Of a stretch of 64,000 bases of DNA, positions 1 to 9,379 are shown in pieces. Below the pieces are notes generated by a model. It saw only the letters and a program-made list of their open reading frames with translations. It was not told where the DNA came from and did no database searches. Position 1 is the stretch's first letter. Each line of letters opens with the position of its first letter. The DNA lies in contig JAHRBC010000006.1 of the NCBI GenBank assembly GCA_022702545.1, positions 1,426,001 through 1,490,000 on the forward strand, in the 5' to 3' direction. Source of the stretch: Phycomyces nitens (taxonomy: Eukaryota > Mucoromycota > Mucoromycetes > Mucorales > Phycomycetaceae). The position numbers and the translations under genes were made by a program.

Positions 1-165
1 ATTCCTGTTGGTTTCTCTCTCTGTTCTCTCTGTCTTCCATCTGTTTTCCTCTGTCTTTCTCTTTGTTCCGTCTGTTTTCCGTTTGTCTTTCTTGTTCTGT
101 CTCTGTTTTCCGTTTTCTGTTTTCTATTTTCTTGCGAAGTCCGAACTCCTTCCAAGAATATCATT
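1..165. repeat. Pyrimidine-rich low-complexity tract
   Basis: The top strand is almost entirely C and T, built from irregular variants of CTGTTTTCC and CTCTGT. No reading frame or unit of fixed length is evident. Confidence 0.7.
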
Positions 166-1160
166 TATCAAACAATTCTGACCAGTTGCTTCACAACCCA
201 TAACTCAACACGTGTCACATTTGACTGACTAACTTGCAGTTTTTTAAAAACCTAAATACACAGTCAGAAACACGTGACCCATTTTTCTCTCATATTTTTT
301 TTTAAATTTCCGACATCCTACAAAAAAACAATTAAATTTCCAACAATAACCTTTCAGCCTGTTTCAATTTCATGAAAATTATGATCTCCGCTATGTAATT
401 GTCTCATACCAGGACATTTTTAAAACACTAAGGCTTTTTTTTTAAACCATTTAATTAAAAATGAAGCCGTGGGATACATTAATAGCTACCATGGCTATCG
501 AACGCGTGGCTCAGATTTTTGATAGCTTTATTTTTGCAAAAGTCTTAGGCTTTTGAAAAGTACGTAAAAAAGTTGATATCTAAGTCCGAATGCACCATAA
601 TAGTTGATTTATTTATTATTTCTACTGAAATTAATTTCACAACATATTTACAAAAAGTAGAAATAAATTGCAAACAAATTTCACATCTAAAAGGATCTAC
701 TTTATTATTCTATCCAATAGAACATATTGAATAATATAATTGCCATCAAAAATAAAAAAAAAGTTTATTATGTTTCGCTTCAGTCTACTATTGGTAAGAT
801 AATATAGTAGTTGGCTATGAGTGAAACTACTCAATTTTTGTAGTGTAACTTGTCATAGTCTATAATTATTCTCGATGGACTGTCAAAACATACTATAAAA
901 TCCACTATAAAATATAATGAAAAATAAAACTGGTTGTTTGTAAGTAGTCAGTCTCCCCTGACACAAACTTTCTATGTATTGTAAAATATAATGCTTAAAA
1001 AGGTAGATTGACTAAGCATATATTGTGGCTACAATATATATTTAAGTTCTGTGCTGTTTGAGAACATTTAAATATTCTACATTGAATTCTTATATACCAG
1101 TAGGTAGGATGATTCAGTTCACCCCCATATCTTTTTAGCCTACTACAAATCATGATCATA
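166..1160. other. AT-rich intergenic DNA, nothing recognised
   Basis: No credible gene, tRNA or complete transposon was seen. The short open frame near 995-1222 runs across the boundary of the Tc1 element and is spurious. Confidence 0.5.
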
Positions 1161-1162
1161 TA

Positions 1163-1200
1163 CAGGGGATTAAAAAATATATTGTGGTTTAAATCTCCGA
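1163..1200. repeat. Left TIR of Tc1 element
   Basis: Starts CAGGGGATTA directly after a TA and matches the reverse complement of 2475-2512 at 32 of 38 bases. The TGTGGTTT core is identical in both ends. Confidence 0.9.
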
Positions 1201-1339
1201 AAGAAGTGCAAATGAAAGGCAAATGAAAGACAAATCTTTACATTGCTCTTATTCTTTATGAATACAAGCAATCAATATAGAACTCTGTAATAATAAAGTA
1301 TATCATCTGTATTATATATAGTATAAATATAGTGTTTAT

Positions 1340-2413
1340 TTAATATGGGATAGGCCCACCTTTATACTTTTGTAAAGCTAGTAGTCTATTATGCATAGAG
1401 AGGCAATATTTCTCACATACTCTCTCATCTATGTTTTTCCACTCTTCATTCAGAGCCTCTTTTAACTGTGCCAGTGTTGTAGGTTGAACTGCCCTGGAGC
1501 GCATATTGTCATCCAATCTATTCCAGATGTTCTCGATTGGACTCAAGTCAGGACTTTTTGATGGCCAGTCAAGAACATCTATTCCAAGATCATCTTTACA
1601 CTTTCTTGACATTGCAGCTTTATGTGGCGTGGCATTATCTTCTTGGAATCGATAGCCGCCAAGCTCATTGTGCCGTAGTGTGTCATAGAATGGCTTGAAC
1701 TTGTCTTGCAAGACCTTGACATATTGTCTTGCATTCATATTGCCATCCAGAAAGACAAGGGGACCAACACCTCCAGACCAGATGCACCCCCACACCATCA
1801 CCGATCCTCCATCTCCCTGGATTTTTGGATGAAGGCAGTCAGGCAGGTACTTCTCATCGGGTCTCCTCCACACATAGTCTCTTCCATTTTTTTTAAAAAG
1901 AGTGAATTGAGACTCATCACTCCAGATCACCGTCTTCCACTCTTCTTTCCAGCCCATCTTCTCTTGAGCCCATTTATGCCTTGCAGCCATGTTTGCCTGA
2001 GTCAGAAAAGGCTTTGCCAATGCAACACAGCAGTTGTAGCCAAGGCTGTGTAAAGTATTTCTTATCGTAGCCTTTGAAATGGGGACTTTGATGATGTCCT
2101 CCATGTCATTTGTAATTGAAGATAATGTTTGATGTCGATTTTCTCTAACAATCATCTCCAAATGACGTTCATCTCTGGGAGTGAGAATCTTAGGCCGGCC
2201 TGTGCGAGATTTATCTTCTACGGATCCAGTCTTGTAGTACTTGTGTACTATACGGCGTACTGTTTCTTTATTGACATTACGACGTTTCTCAATTTCAACA
2301 AATGATAATCCTGCCATGTGTAAACCGACGAGAATTCCCTTATCAGTGTTTGAGAGCTTAGTATAGATGTGATGGCGTGTCTCCTTTTCATTGCTTGATT
2401 GCGAGGTAGACAT
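1340..2413 (-). CDS. Tc1/mariner transposase
   Basis: An intact 357-residue protein of normal length for Tc1 transposases. It cuts and pastes the surrounding element. The N-terminal third is a paired-type helix-turn-helix region ending in a GRPK-type hinge (SRTGRPKILT). The DDE domain follows, with the first Asp in IWSDESQF, the second in QEDNATPHKA and the Glu in SPDLSPIENIW. There are 34 residues between the second Asp and the Glu, the DD34E spacing of Tc1. The start is the first Met of the frame and lies just inside the right TIR. No stops or frameshifts are present, unlike every other Tc1 copy in the window, so this is the youngest copy here. It has no introns. Confidence 0.95.
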   Translation of the reverse strand: MSTSQSSNEKETRHHIYTKLSNTDKGILVGLHMAGLSFVEIEKRRNVNKETVRRIVHKYYKTGSVEDKSRTGRPKILTPRDERHLEMIVRENRHQTLSSITNDMEDIIKVPISKATIRNTLHSLGYNCCVALAKPFLTQANMAARHKWAQEKMGWKEEWKTVIWSDESQFTLFKKNGRDYVWRRPDEKYLPDCLHPKIQGDGGSVMVWGCIWSGGVGPLVFLDGNMNARQYVKVLQDKFKPFYDTLRHNELGGYRFQEDNATPHKAAMSRKCKDDLGIDVLDWPSKSPDLSPIENIWNRLDDNMRSRAVQPTTLAQLKEALNEEWKNIDERVCEKYCLSMHNRLLALQKYKGGPIPY

Positions 2414-2474
2414 GTTTAGATTATTAAAGAAAAAGAACTAAAAATGAAAAATACAAGCATATCAAGGTATGCAG

Positions 2475-2512
2475 TCGGAAATTCAAACCACAAAATTTTT
2501 TTGATTACCCTG
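2475..2512. repeat. Right TIR of Tc1 element
   Basis: Inverted partner of 1163-1200, ending in ACCCTG before the TA duplication at 2513-2514. Confidence 0.9.
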
Positions 2513-2584
2513 TATTACCAAAAGCATAGTAAAACTATACAATTCAGTAGCTTATTTTATAAGTTTCATCTACATAATACTCTT

Positions 2585-2965
2585 AGACTTTTGTAGTGCA
2601 ATTACAGCCTTAATTCAATCAGGCATACTTACAACAAGCCTTGCACCAATTTCAGGATTTATCTACTCCCACGCCTTGGTAATACAGGCCTTGAGATCTT
2701 TAGCATTATTTGTATGTCTTTTTATCTACAATAAGTTCTTTGATGATCTTCCAAAAATGCTCAATTGGATTTGAATCAGAGCTTTGAGATGGCTAGTAGT
2801 CAAGCCTTTTGATTGGCCATCTATTTTTACACCATGTTTTGTATGAGCTATTATGGCTGCTGGCACCATATTCTTGGAGGGTAAAAATGGTATCATGTTT
2901 ATCATTCAATTTTTTATACCAAGGATTGAGTTCCTAGAGCAAACAGTTCACTGCAAGAAATATCC
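2585..2965 (-). pseudogene. Tc1-like transposase C-terminal fragment
   Basis: Translating the minus strand gives the second half of a Tc1-type DDE domain. A segment reading LQEYGASSH stands where QEDxAxxH is expected, so the second catalytic Asp is replaced by Tyr. It is followed by a stop in place of Trp and then SDSNPIEHFWK with the final Glu. More stops and a frameshift follow near the C-terminus. No TIRs were found. It is unrelated in sequence detail to the intact neighbour at 1340-2413, so it is a separate and older insertion. Confidence 0.75.
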
Positions 2966-3838
2966 GATTTCAACTCTGAATATATCAATTGAAACGAGGG
3001 GAGTATAGGTCTTGGATTAGCTCTTTTCTTGATTACTCACTTTAGACGGTGTTAAGAATATTTGGTAGTTCTATTGGATGGACATTAGAATATGTCTTTA
3101 TTTTTGCTGATTATTCAACTACAATATTTTCTCTGTCTTTTGAAGGTCGCGAAATTAATATTCTTGGGGGTGATTAAAATGAATTATCAGATATAGGTAA
3201 TTTTACAAGACCTTGACTTAAAACTGATTAGTCTTTCTTGGTTAAATAAAACATCTAACTGTAAAATGAAAATAATGATTACATTATTTTTTGGGATTAT
3301 TGGTTTTACAGACCGCACTTTTTTAGGGGTAAATCATCTTGGAATGCAAATTATTTTTTGTTCTTTCTCTTTTGCCTCTTGCTTTTATACACATATTGGT
3401 AATTATTTTATTCTTATTATTTTATGTGATTACTTAATGATTTTGCCATTATCTTTACAGATAATTAACAAGCTTCTCCTCTTTGGTGATTTTACATGGT
3501 TTAATAAGATAAAATAATATTTGCTCAAAGCTTCTCTTTACTAATGACTTGATGTCTCTAGTCATCACGGCTTTGAATGTCACTCAATCTTGTAAGAAAA
3601 CATCATGGTAAGTTATTATATTATTACAAATCATATATATATCTTTACTTATATATATAATTATGTTTTATTCTCTATTAGATATATTAAAAATATTATC
3701 TGCATGCCTGAATAGAAAATATCAACCAACAGCTAATATGCTGAAATATTCTCATGAATCTATCAAGCAGTACATCTACTCATGATATCAATATTGTAAG
3801 TACAACAGCAAATAATTTGATCTATTACGATTATTTAA
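2966..3838. other. AT-rich intergenic DNA
   Basis: Hydrophobic open frames such as that at 3266-3517 are T-rich and low in complexity, with no recognisable domain. Nothing else is seen before the piggyBac target site. Confidence 0.5.
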
Positions 3839-3862
3839 TTAACAAGTAGAGATTACCTGAAT

Positions 3863-4064
3863 CGGCCCATTTGGGCCGATTTGCTTTAATGTTTTTCTCT
3901 CGAAAAAATATATGTATTAAATATTTTTTTTTGGTGCGTTTGAACAAGAAAACCTTCTTTTTATTTGTGGTTTTTGTATTTTTCTTAAAAATCAAAAAGT
4001 GGGGCATCAGTCCATTATTTAGTAAAGGTGGTTTTGTAAAAAATTTGGCGGCCCCTTTGGGCCG
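3863..4064. repeat. Left subterminal palindromes of piggyBac element
   Basis: Two copies of a 16-bp GC-rich palindrome with arms CGGCCC/GGGCCG lie at 3863-3878 and 4049-4064. They stand out in AT-rich DNA and recur at the other end of the element, so they are probably transposase-binding sites. Confidence 0.75.
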
Positions 4065-4139
4065 TCTCTTTGATCAACTATTCTACATATAAGAATTTCA
4101 ATTATTTTTATTTGCAATAGTATATTTATATGCTTTAGG

Positions 4140-6156
4140 TTACAAAGAATTATTAAGGTGGGTTTGGGTAACCCAGGTTGTACGTAAATGATCGTTGTAG
4201 CATGTTTTACACATTGGTGTAGTTGGGTCGCAGCTACAAGATTTCTCTACTCTTGTACGACGAGCACCCAAAATTTGGCAGTTTTTACAACCCAACCTCA
4301 TTCTTTTTTTGCCATTCATTCCTCTCATTGACACATAAAGATGGCTGGTATCCGACCTGAGCACTCTTTGATCATCCAAGTTAGGTTCTGTGCCATGAAC
4401 CAACTCTTTGCAGTGCTTCAACAAAGTCCAAGCCAAAGTATCCTTGAAGGTGCTATGGCTTGTGCTCCCACCATTGCCAAATACGCGAAACGAGCTGAAT
4501 GCATTTGCTTCACAAATTCCCAGAAAGAACCCAAGGAAGCGCATTTCCCACCTTTCAGTAGAGATGATATCGTGGTAAGATATCATATTGTCTCTTAAAT
4601 TATTGGCTGCATCTACAGCACCTATAATAATAAACTCATTAATATGGCAGTATATATTTTTTGGAATCAATCTTTTACTCACTTTTATGAGTCTCATACT
4701 CATCTACTACTTCTGGTCGCTTGATGGCAACAAGACTGCCCCCAGAACCCAGAAAAGTTCTTTCGCTGGTAAGTCTTGTGGTACTGCACGAAGATACAAA
4801 AGCTTTCACTTTTTGATCTCGATAGGCACACACAAAGAGCTTACCGCTACTCAAGACTTTTCTTATGGTATAGTGGCTACCACGCTCTTCACCAACCGTC
4901 TCCACAATATCCGTGGTGGGCATTCCGCGGGGCCAGTAGCGACGTTTGGCCACCTGCATGATGGAGTAGAGGCCAAGATCGCTCAGCATCGTAGTCATTG
5001 CTGGTGATCCAAACCAGGAGTCAGCAATCACGGTGCGACCACTTCCGAACCAAGGCTTCACCAAACGCTTCATTGTGGCAGTCAATTTTTTCATGCCTGG
5101 TTCATCGTCAAACTCCTTCACCTTTGGGTCACTGACCGTATCCATGCGCAGAATGCAGTAGGTGTGGTGGTCAGCCAACATCTTGAATTCTTAACCGATT
5201 GGGTGTGGCTTGCGAGGAACATCCTTCAAGTTTGGCATGCCTGCACCCAACCACTGGTTCATTGATTCATCAACAACCAAATACTTGCCTGGTGTTACAC
5301 AAGTAGCCATATGATCATTAAAGGCTTCAATTGCAGACCGGATTTGATACAAAGGATCAACTTTTTGCTTCTCCACAGAGTAAACCTCGAACACATGCAT
5401 TCGCATAATATCATTGAATTGTTTGTATGACATGTACTGAGAAAAGTCAATGTTCATCATGAAATGGCTTGACCCTTGTTTCCAGTACGCTTTACGGTCA
5501 GAGTGCTTGAGTACTGTCATCACAGTCAAGAGCGCAATCCACATCAAGTACTCATTGAATGTGAGATCTGACCACAGGTTGTTGGTCAAATCCCTGGCAT
5601 TGGTGTTGATATTGGCGATTATCTGATGAAAGTAGTTCAATGGTAAGAAAAACAGAAAATAATCCAAAGGCAAGGCAGATCCTGGGTTAGCCAAGCTCAG
5701 TCTTGCATTCTGTTGTTGATAGCTATCATCACAGAGTCTGCTATCAATAGCCACTTCTCCAGGGGTCCATCCTTCCGAAAGATCTTCGCCATCCTCATCT
5801 TCCGTCTCTTCCTCTTCTTGGATTTCATCCTCTGAATCCTCCTCTGTTGCTACAAGAGCAGCAGGATCCTCTAAAGGTCCATCTCTGGTAGGAGAGCTGG
5901 TTTCAATTGGACCCAGGTATTTCAAGCAACCTTGCTTGAGTGTCAAAGTGATACCAGGTACTTCATCTAGTACGATATCATAAAGTACTGCACCATTGAC
6001 TGATGAACAGGCAATTGTCTTTCCTTTGAAGCTTAGAAGTGGGGTATTCCAGTCATACTTGTTGCACAAAAGGTCTTTGACTTCCTGGTTATTGATAAAG
6101 CGCTTATGAACTGACACAAGTACGTTAACAGCGAGATTGGAGTTGGCGAGAGGCAT
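4140..6156 (-). pseudogene. piggyBac transposase with one in-frame stop
   Basis: The minus strand encodes about 650 residues of a DDE_Tnp_1_7-type transposase, which excises and inserts the element at TTAA. An acidic N-terminal region (EDEIQEEEETEDEDGED) precedes the catalytic core. The expected three Asp residues are visible in VVDESMNQW, VIADSWFGS and AVDAANNLRD. The C-terminus has a cysteine-rich, RING-like segment (CKNC, CSC, CKTC) typical of the family. A 61-nt GT-AG intron (4622-4682, GTGAGT to TTATAG, phase 1) lies just before the third Asp; splicing it restores the frame exactly. One TAA at 5191-5193 interrupts the frame, in a context where Gln (CAA) would be natural, so a single C-to-T change may explain it. 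The rest is open. Confidence 0.9.
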
Positions 6157-6335
6157 ATTTTTTGGTGTTTTAGAAGTGAAAGGTGTTTATTTCAAAAGAA
6201 ATTTTCAACTGATCCTAACTAATGAAAATAATTTGAAATAAACGTAACATATTACCCCTTATTCTGAAGAGTGTAACCAAAACAAAGAGATAAAAAAAAA
6301 CATTGTCAACCCCTTCAAAAAATCATATTAATTAT

Positions 6336-6370
6336 CGGCCCCTTTGGGCCGACCAGGCCCCTTTGGGCCG
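6336..6370. repeat. Right subterminal palindromes of piggyBac element
   Basis: Two adjacent copies (6336-6351 and 6356-6370) of the same GGCCCCTTTGGGCCG palindrome found at the left end, immediately inside the right TIR. Confidence 0.75.
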
Positions 6371-6390
6371 GCGTAATTTCAACTTGTTAA

Positions 6391-7028
6391 TCTTTGCTTA
6401 TATTACTATTAAATAGCGCCATTCTCCTCCAAGACAGTATCCAATATCTATCAGGTAGGAACTTGTTGGTCTTGCTAAATGCAAAATATCAAACAATACT
6501 CTAGAAATAGCATATATATTATTATTATATGATTAGAGCATTCATCTAGAAATATATATATTAAATAAATAAAAAAATAAATAAAAAATGATTTATTTTT
6601 TAAAAATCAACAAACAAATAAGGCTTGTATGTAAACATATGATATGGTGCTTTTCAGTCTAAAAGACATTATTTCTCTTTGCTTTTCAGTCTAAAAGACA
6701 TTATTTCCCTTTGCTTCAGTCTAAAGACACTATTTCTCCTTACTTTTCAGTCTAAAGACATTATTTCCCTTTGCTTTTCAGCCTAAAGAGATGAGTTACT
6801 GAGGTTAAAAGTAAAGGATATGAATAGATTGTAAATTGTGATATTGTGATTAGCTTTATATGGCACAAAATACAATAAATAATAGGCTTACTTGACACGA
6901 AATATAAAATAAACTAGACCTCTTTAATAACAGAAAAGTTGGGGGATATCAAAGGGTTTTCAAGCGGAACTAAAAATCTATTTCTCTGATAGACCAGGCA
7001 TCATTCCCTATAGTATCATTCATATTTG
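6391..7028. other. Intergenic DNA with a minisatellite
   Basis: Apart from the tandem repeat at 6649-6789 there is only AT-rich DNA between the piggyBac element and the next Tc1 debris. Confidence 0.5.
6649..6789. repeat. Minisatellite, about five units of ~30 bp
   Basis: Imperfect direct repeats of GCTTTTCAGTCTAAAAGAC followed by ATTATTTCYCTTT are visible end to end, with small indels between units. No coding potential is seen. Confidence 0.8.
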
Positions 7029-7105
7029 TATGGTGGAGAAATATAGATTGAAATAACAATAAATCGATAATGGTACTTTAATACTACAGATATTTCTCCA
7101 CCATA
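7029..7105. repeat. Small TA-flanked inverted-repeat element
   Basis: Between TA dinucleotides at 7029-7030 and 7104-7105 lies a 73-bp stretch whose ends are perfect 14-bp inverted repeats (TGGTGGAGAAATAT at 7031-7044 and its complement at 7090-7103). This looks like a tiny MITE or a collapsed Tc1 end. It abuts the truncated Tc1 fragment that follows. Confidence 0.5.
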
Positions 7106-7850
7106 AAATTATATACTTTTTCCAGTGGTTGACATACCCATCTTGATTAACAGAGTCAGCAAGCATGGTTAGAGACCCAAATCCTCTGCTAGAAGAAGCC
7201 CCACATCATCACCAAGCCTCTTCTAAACTTATCAGTTTGAAGGATATGTATATCTTGAAAGTGTTCTCCAGATTTACAAAGCATAGATGGGTCAGAAGTA
7301 TTGTCCTTTACCATGAACCTAGAATCATTTGACCAAATAACCTTTCCCCAGTAATCAACTGTTAAACCAGGCCTGGCTCTTGCCCAACAAAGCCAATTCT
7401 TCTTCTGTTCAGGTTTCAGTCTTGGTCTGGATGCTGGTACATAAAAAGCAAATCTATTTGCCCAAAGATAGTTGACAACCATCTTTCTACATACATTGAC
7501 ACCAACAAGTGCCAAGTTTTGCTGGTGATACCCATAGCTCTCAAAAGGATGGTGACTCACACTCAAACAAAGTGCATTATTCTCTGCAGTACTGAGTTTT
7601 TTGGGTTTTCCTGACCTAGGCTTTGACTTTGTTGTGCCAGTTTCTTCCCGCCGTTTGATAAATGCTTCTACTCGTGGATTGAGGGATGTCTATGATGATT
7701 TTATCTCCTAAAAAATTGTTAGCCTTGAGCAGAAAAATAATTCTTCCACAAGTAAACTTTAATAACTCATGGCGAGGTGCAGTCTTTTTGAATTGTTCTT
7801 CAACTGATGACATGGGGGCATTGTTAATGTAGTTTCGGTTTTAAAGGCAA
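7106..7850 (-). pseudogene. Tc1-like transposase, truncated and frameshifted
   Basis: The minus strand shows an N-terminal HTH/hinge segment (REETGTTKSKPRSGKPKKL, about 7600-7680), then VIWSNDSRF, where the first catalytic Asp is replaced by Asn, and GLVMMWGFF near 7190. A frameshift near 7680 and a stop near 7187 break the gene. The C-terminal half with the second Asp and Glu is missing. It is a dead fragment of a lineage distinct from the two TIR-bounded copies. Confidence 0.8.
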
Positions 7851-7929
7851 AAGAAAACAACAAGTAATAATCTTTTTTCTAATTTTGGTTGGTTTGCAAT
7901 CGCTTTATTTTTTCTTTGGAGAGGATATA

Positions 7930-9277
7930 CAGTTGCTACCACTTGAATCTCGTACGGTTGATAAAAATTGATAATTCCAAAATACATGGTCCATTTTCAA
8001 TAATACTATACTCCATGAATAAATTTGATAAAATTCTTAAACTTTGTAAAAGTATAGTTTAATGTATATATTTTAGTAATATGTAAAGAAAAAAGAGATT
8101 TCAACACTTGGTAGTACCACCACGATCGTGAATTACAGCTTGAAATCTTCTCTGCATACTGTCAATTAAACGCCTTGCATACTCGAGGCCTAACCTCGTC
8201 CATTCTTCTTGAAGGCCCACCTCCATATCAGCTAGATAACTGATTTTTCTCCTCCACTTCTCAAAAAACAGCTCCAGAGCATTTCAGATGTGCTCGATTG
8301 GGTTCAGATCAGGACTTTGAGCTGGCCAGTACTCAAATCTCCTGATCTTATTAGTCTCTTTCTACCATCACGCATATCCACCAATATGACAAGTGGCATC
8401 ATCTTCCTAGAAGATAAAATCCTTATCCTCACCCTTGGTGACCTTTCTGAACCATGAGTAGAAGGATTGGGCCAGTATCTCGACATATACATCTTGATTG
8501 ACAAAGTAAGTGTCAATTATTTTTAATGGGCCAAATCCTCCACCCCAAAAGCACCCCCAAACCATGAGTCCATCACCGCCCCATTTCACTGTCAATACAG
8601 TATTCTTTCCTTTGTATCTTTCTCCAACTTTTCTGAAAACGAGCTTGGCAGCAACATTTTTGTTCAAGCAAAAACGGGATTCGTCTGACCACACCACATT
8701 GTTCCATTGGTCATTCGACCAATTCACCTTTTCCTTGGGTCAGCAAAGTCTGGCCTGCTTGTGTTTTTTTTGTGAGGGGAGGCTTATGTGCTGCGATACA
8801 GTATTTGAAGTCAAGTTGCTTGACATAGTTGATGATGCTATTTTTGCACACATCAACACCCATCTTGGCCATGTCTAATTTGAGCTGTTTATAGTTGGTG
8901 AATGGGTCGTCCCGTATAATTCTCTCAAGATGTCTGATTGTCCTCTCATTCACTTTTTCGTGTTGTCCAGGTGATTATCTAGGCAATGGACACCAGTTTT
9001 CTCTAATGCATTCAACAATTGATTGCACAGTTGACTTGGGCATCTCAACTGTACTTGCCATCAGTCCAAGAGATATATGAACCTTATAAAGGTAAAAAAC
9101 ACCCCAATACTTCTGTTGATCTTTTTTTAGACAAAGGTCTCAAGTGCTACTTTGTGATTCTAAAGGTTGCATATTTTCAAGTAATCTATTGATAGATAAA
9201 ATGAAGTTTTTATTTTAAAATATTTTGGAAATTTTGTCCTTTTTATCAATCGTACGAGATTCAAGTGGTAGTAACTG
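7930..9277 (-). mobile_element. Tc1/mariner element with intact ends, dead gene
   Basis: This 1348-bp element lies between TA duplications at 7928-7929 and 9278-9279. Its 38-bp TIRs begin CAGTTRCTACCACTTGAATC and match at 36 of 38 bases. The well-preserved ends contrast with the multiply broken transposase inside. The TIR sequence differs from that of the element at 1163-2512, so the two are different families. Confidence 0.92.
8101..9080 (-). pseudogene. Tc1/mariner transposase, multiple stops
   Basis: The reading frame can be followed through the whole length. It shows an N-terminal HTH ending near STVEMPKSTVQSIV, a TAA near 8975, a second HTH (NERTIRHLERIIRDDP), the first Asp in VVWSDESRF, a segment reading EEDDATCH, and SPDLNPIEH with the final Glu. 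At least four further stops occur, several where CAG, CGA or TGG codons are expected (TAG before EEDDATCH, TGA in place of Trp after PIEH). The catalytic residues are retained, so decay is by scattered nonsense changes and small frameshifts rather than deletion. Confidence 0.88.
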
Positions 9278-9379
9278 TATATGGACATGAGATATAGACT
9301 TGTCGAAATATAAGATATACATATAGATTATACTCCATGTTCTTTTTGGAACGACTTGCTGTGTTTTAGAGTATCGTCT

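Larger units (their letters stand above)
1163..2512 (-). mobile_element. Tc1/mariner element, apparently complete
   Basis: This 1350-bp element is bounded by 38-bp inverted repeats (1163-1200 and 2475-2512) that match at 32 of 38 positions by hand alignment and begin CAGGG. It is flanked by the TA target duplication expected for the superfamily (1161-1162 and 2513-2514). Between the repeats lies a single uninterrupted transposase gene on the minus strand. Length, TIR position and TA duplication all fit an autonomous Tc1-type element. Whether it still moves cannot be told from sequence. Confidence 0.93.
3843..6386 (-). mobile_element. piggyBac-type element, complete ends
   Basis: This 2544-bp element is flanked on both sides by TTAA (3839-3842 and 6387-6390), the piggyBac target duplication. 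Its two ends read CAAGTAGAGATTAC and, on the opposite strand, CAAGTTGAAATTAC, so there is a 14-bp TIR with two mismatches. Each end also carries two subterminal palindromes of the form CGGCCCxTTTGGGCCG. Inside is one minus-strand transposase gene damaged by a single premature stop. The intact ends mean it could be moved in trans by a related transposase. Confidence 0.92.

Noticed and set aside
3871..4092. 73-codon plus-strand frame
   Set aside because: It lies in the terminal non-coding part of the piggyBac element and is built from its palindromes and T-runs.
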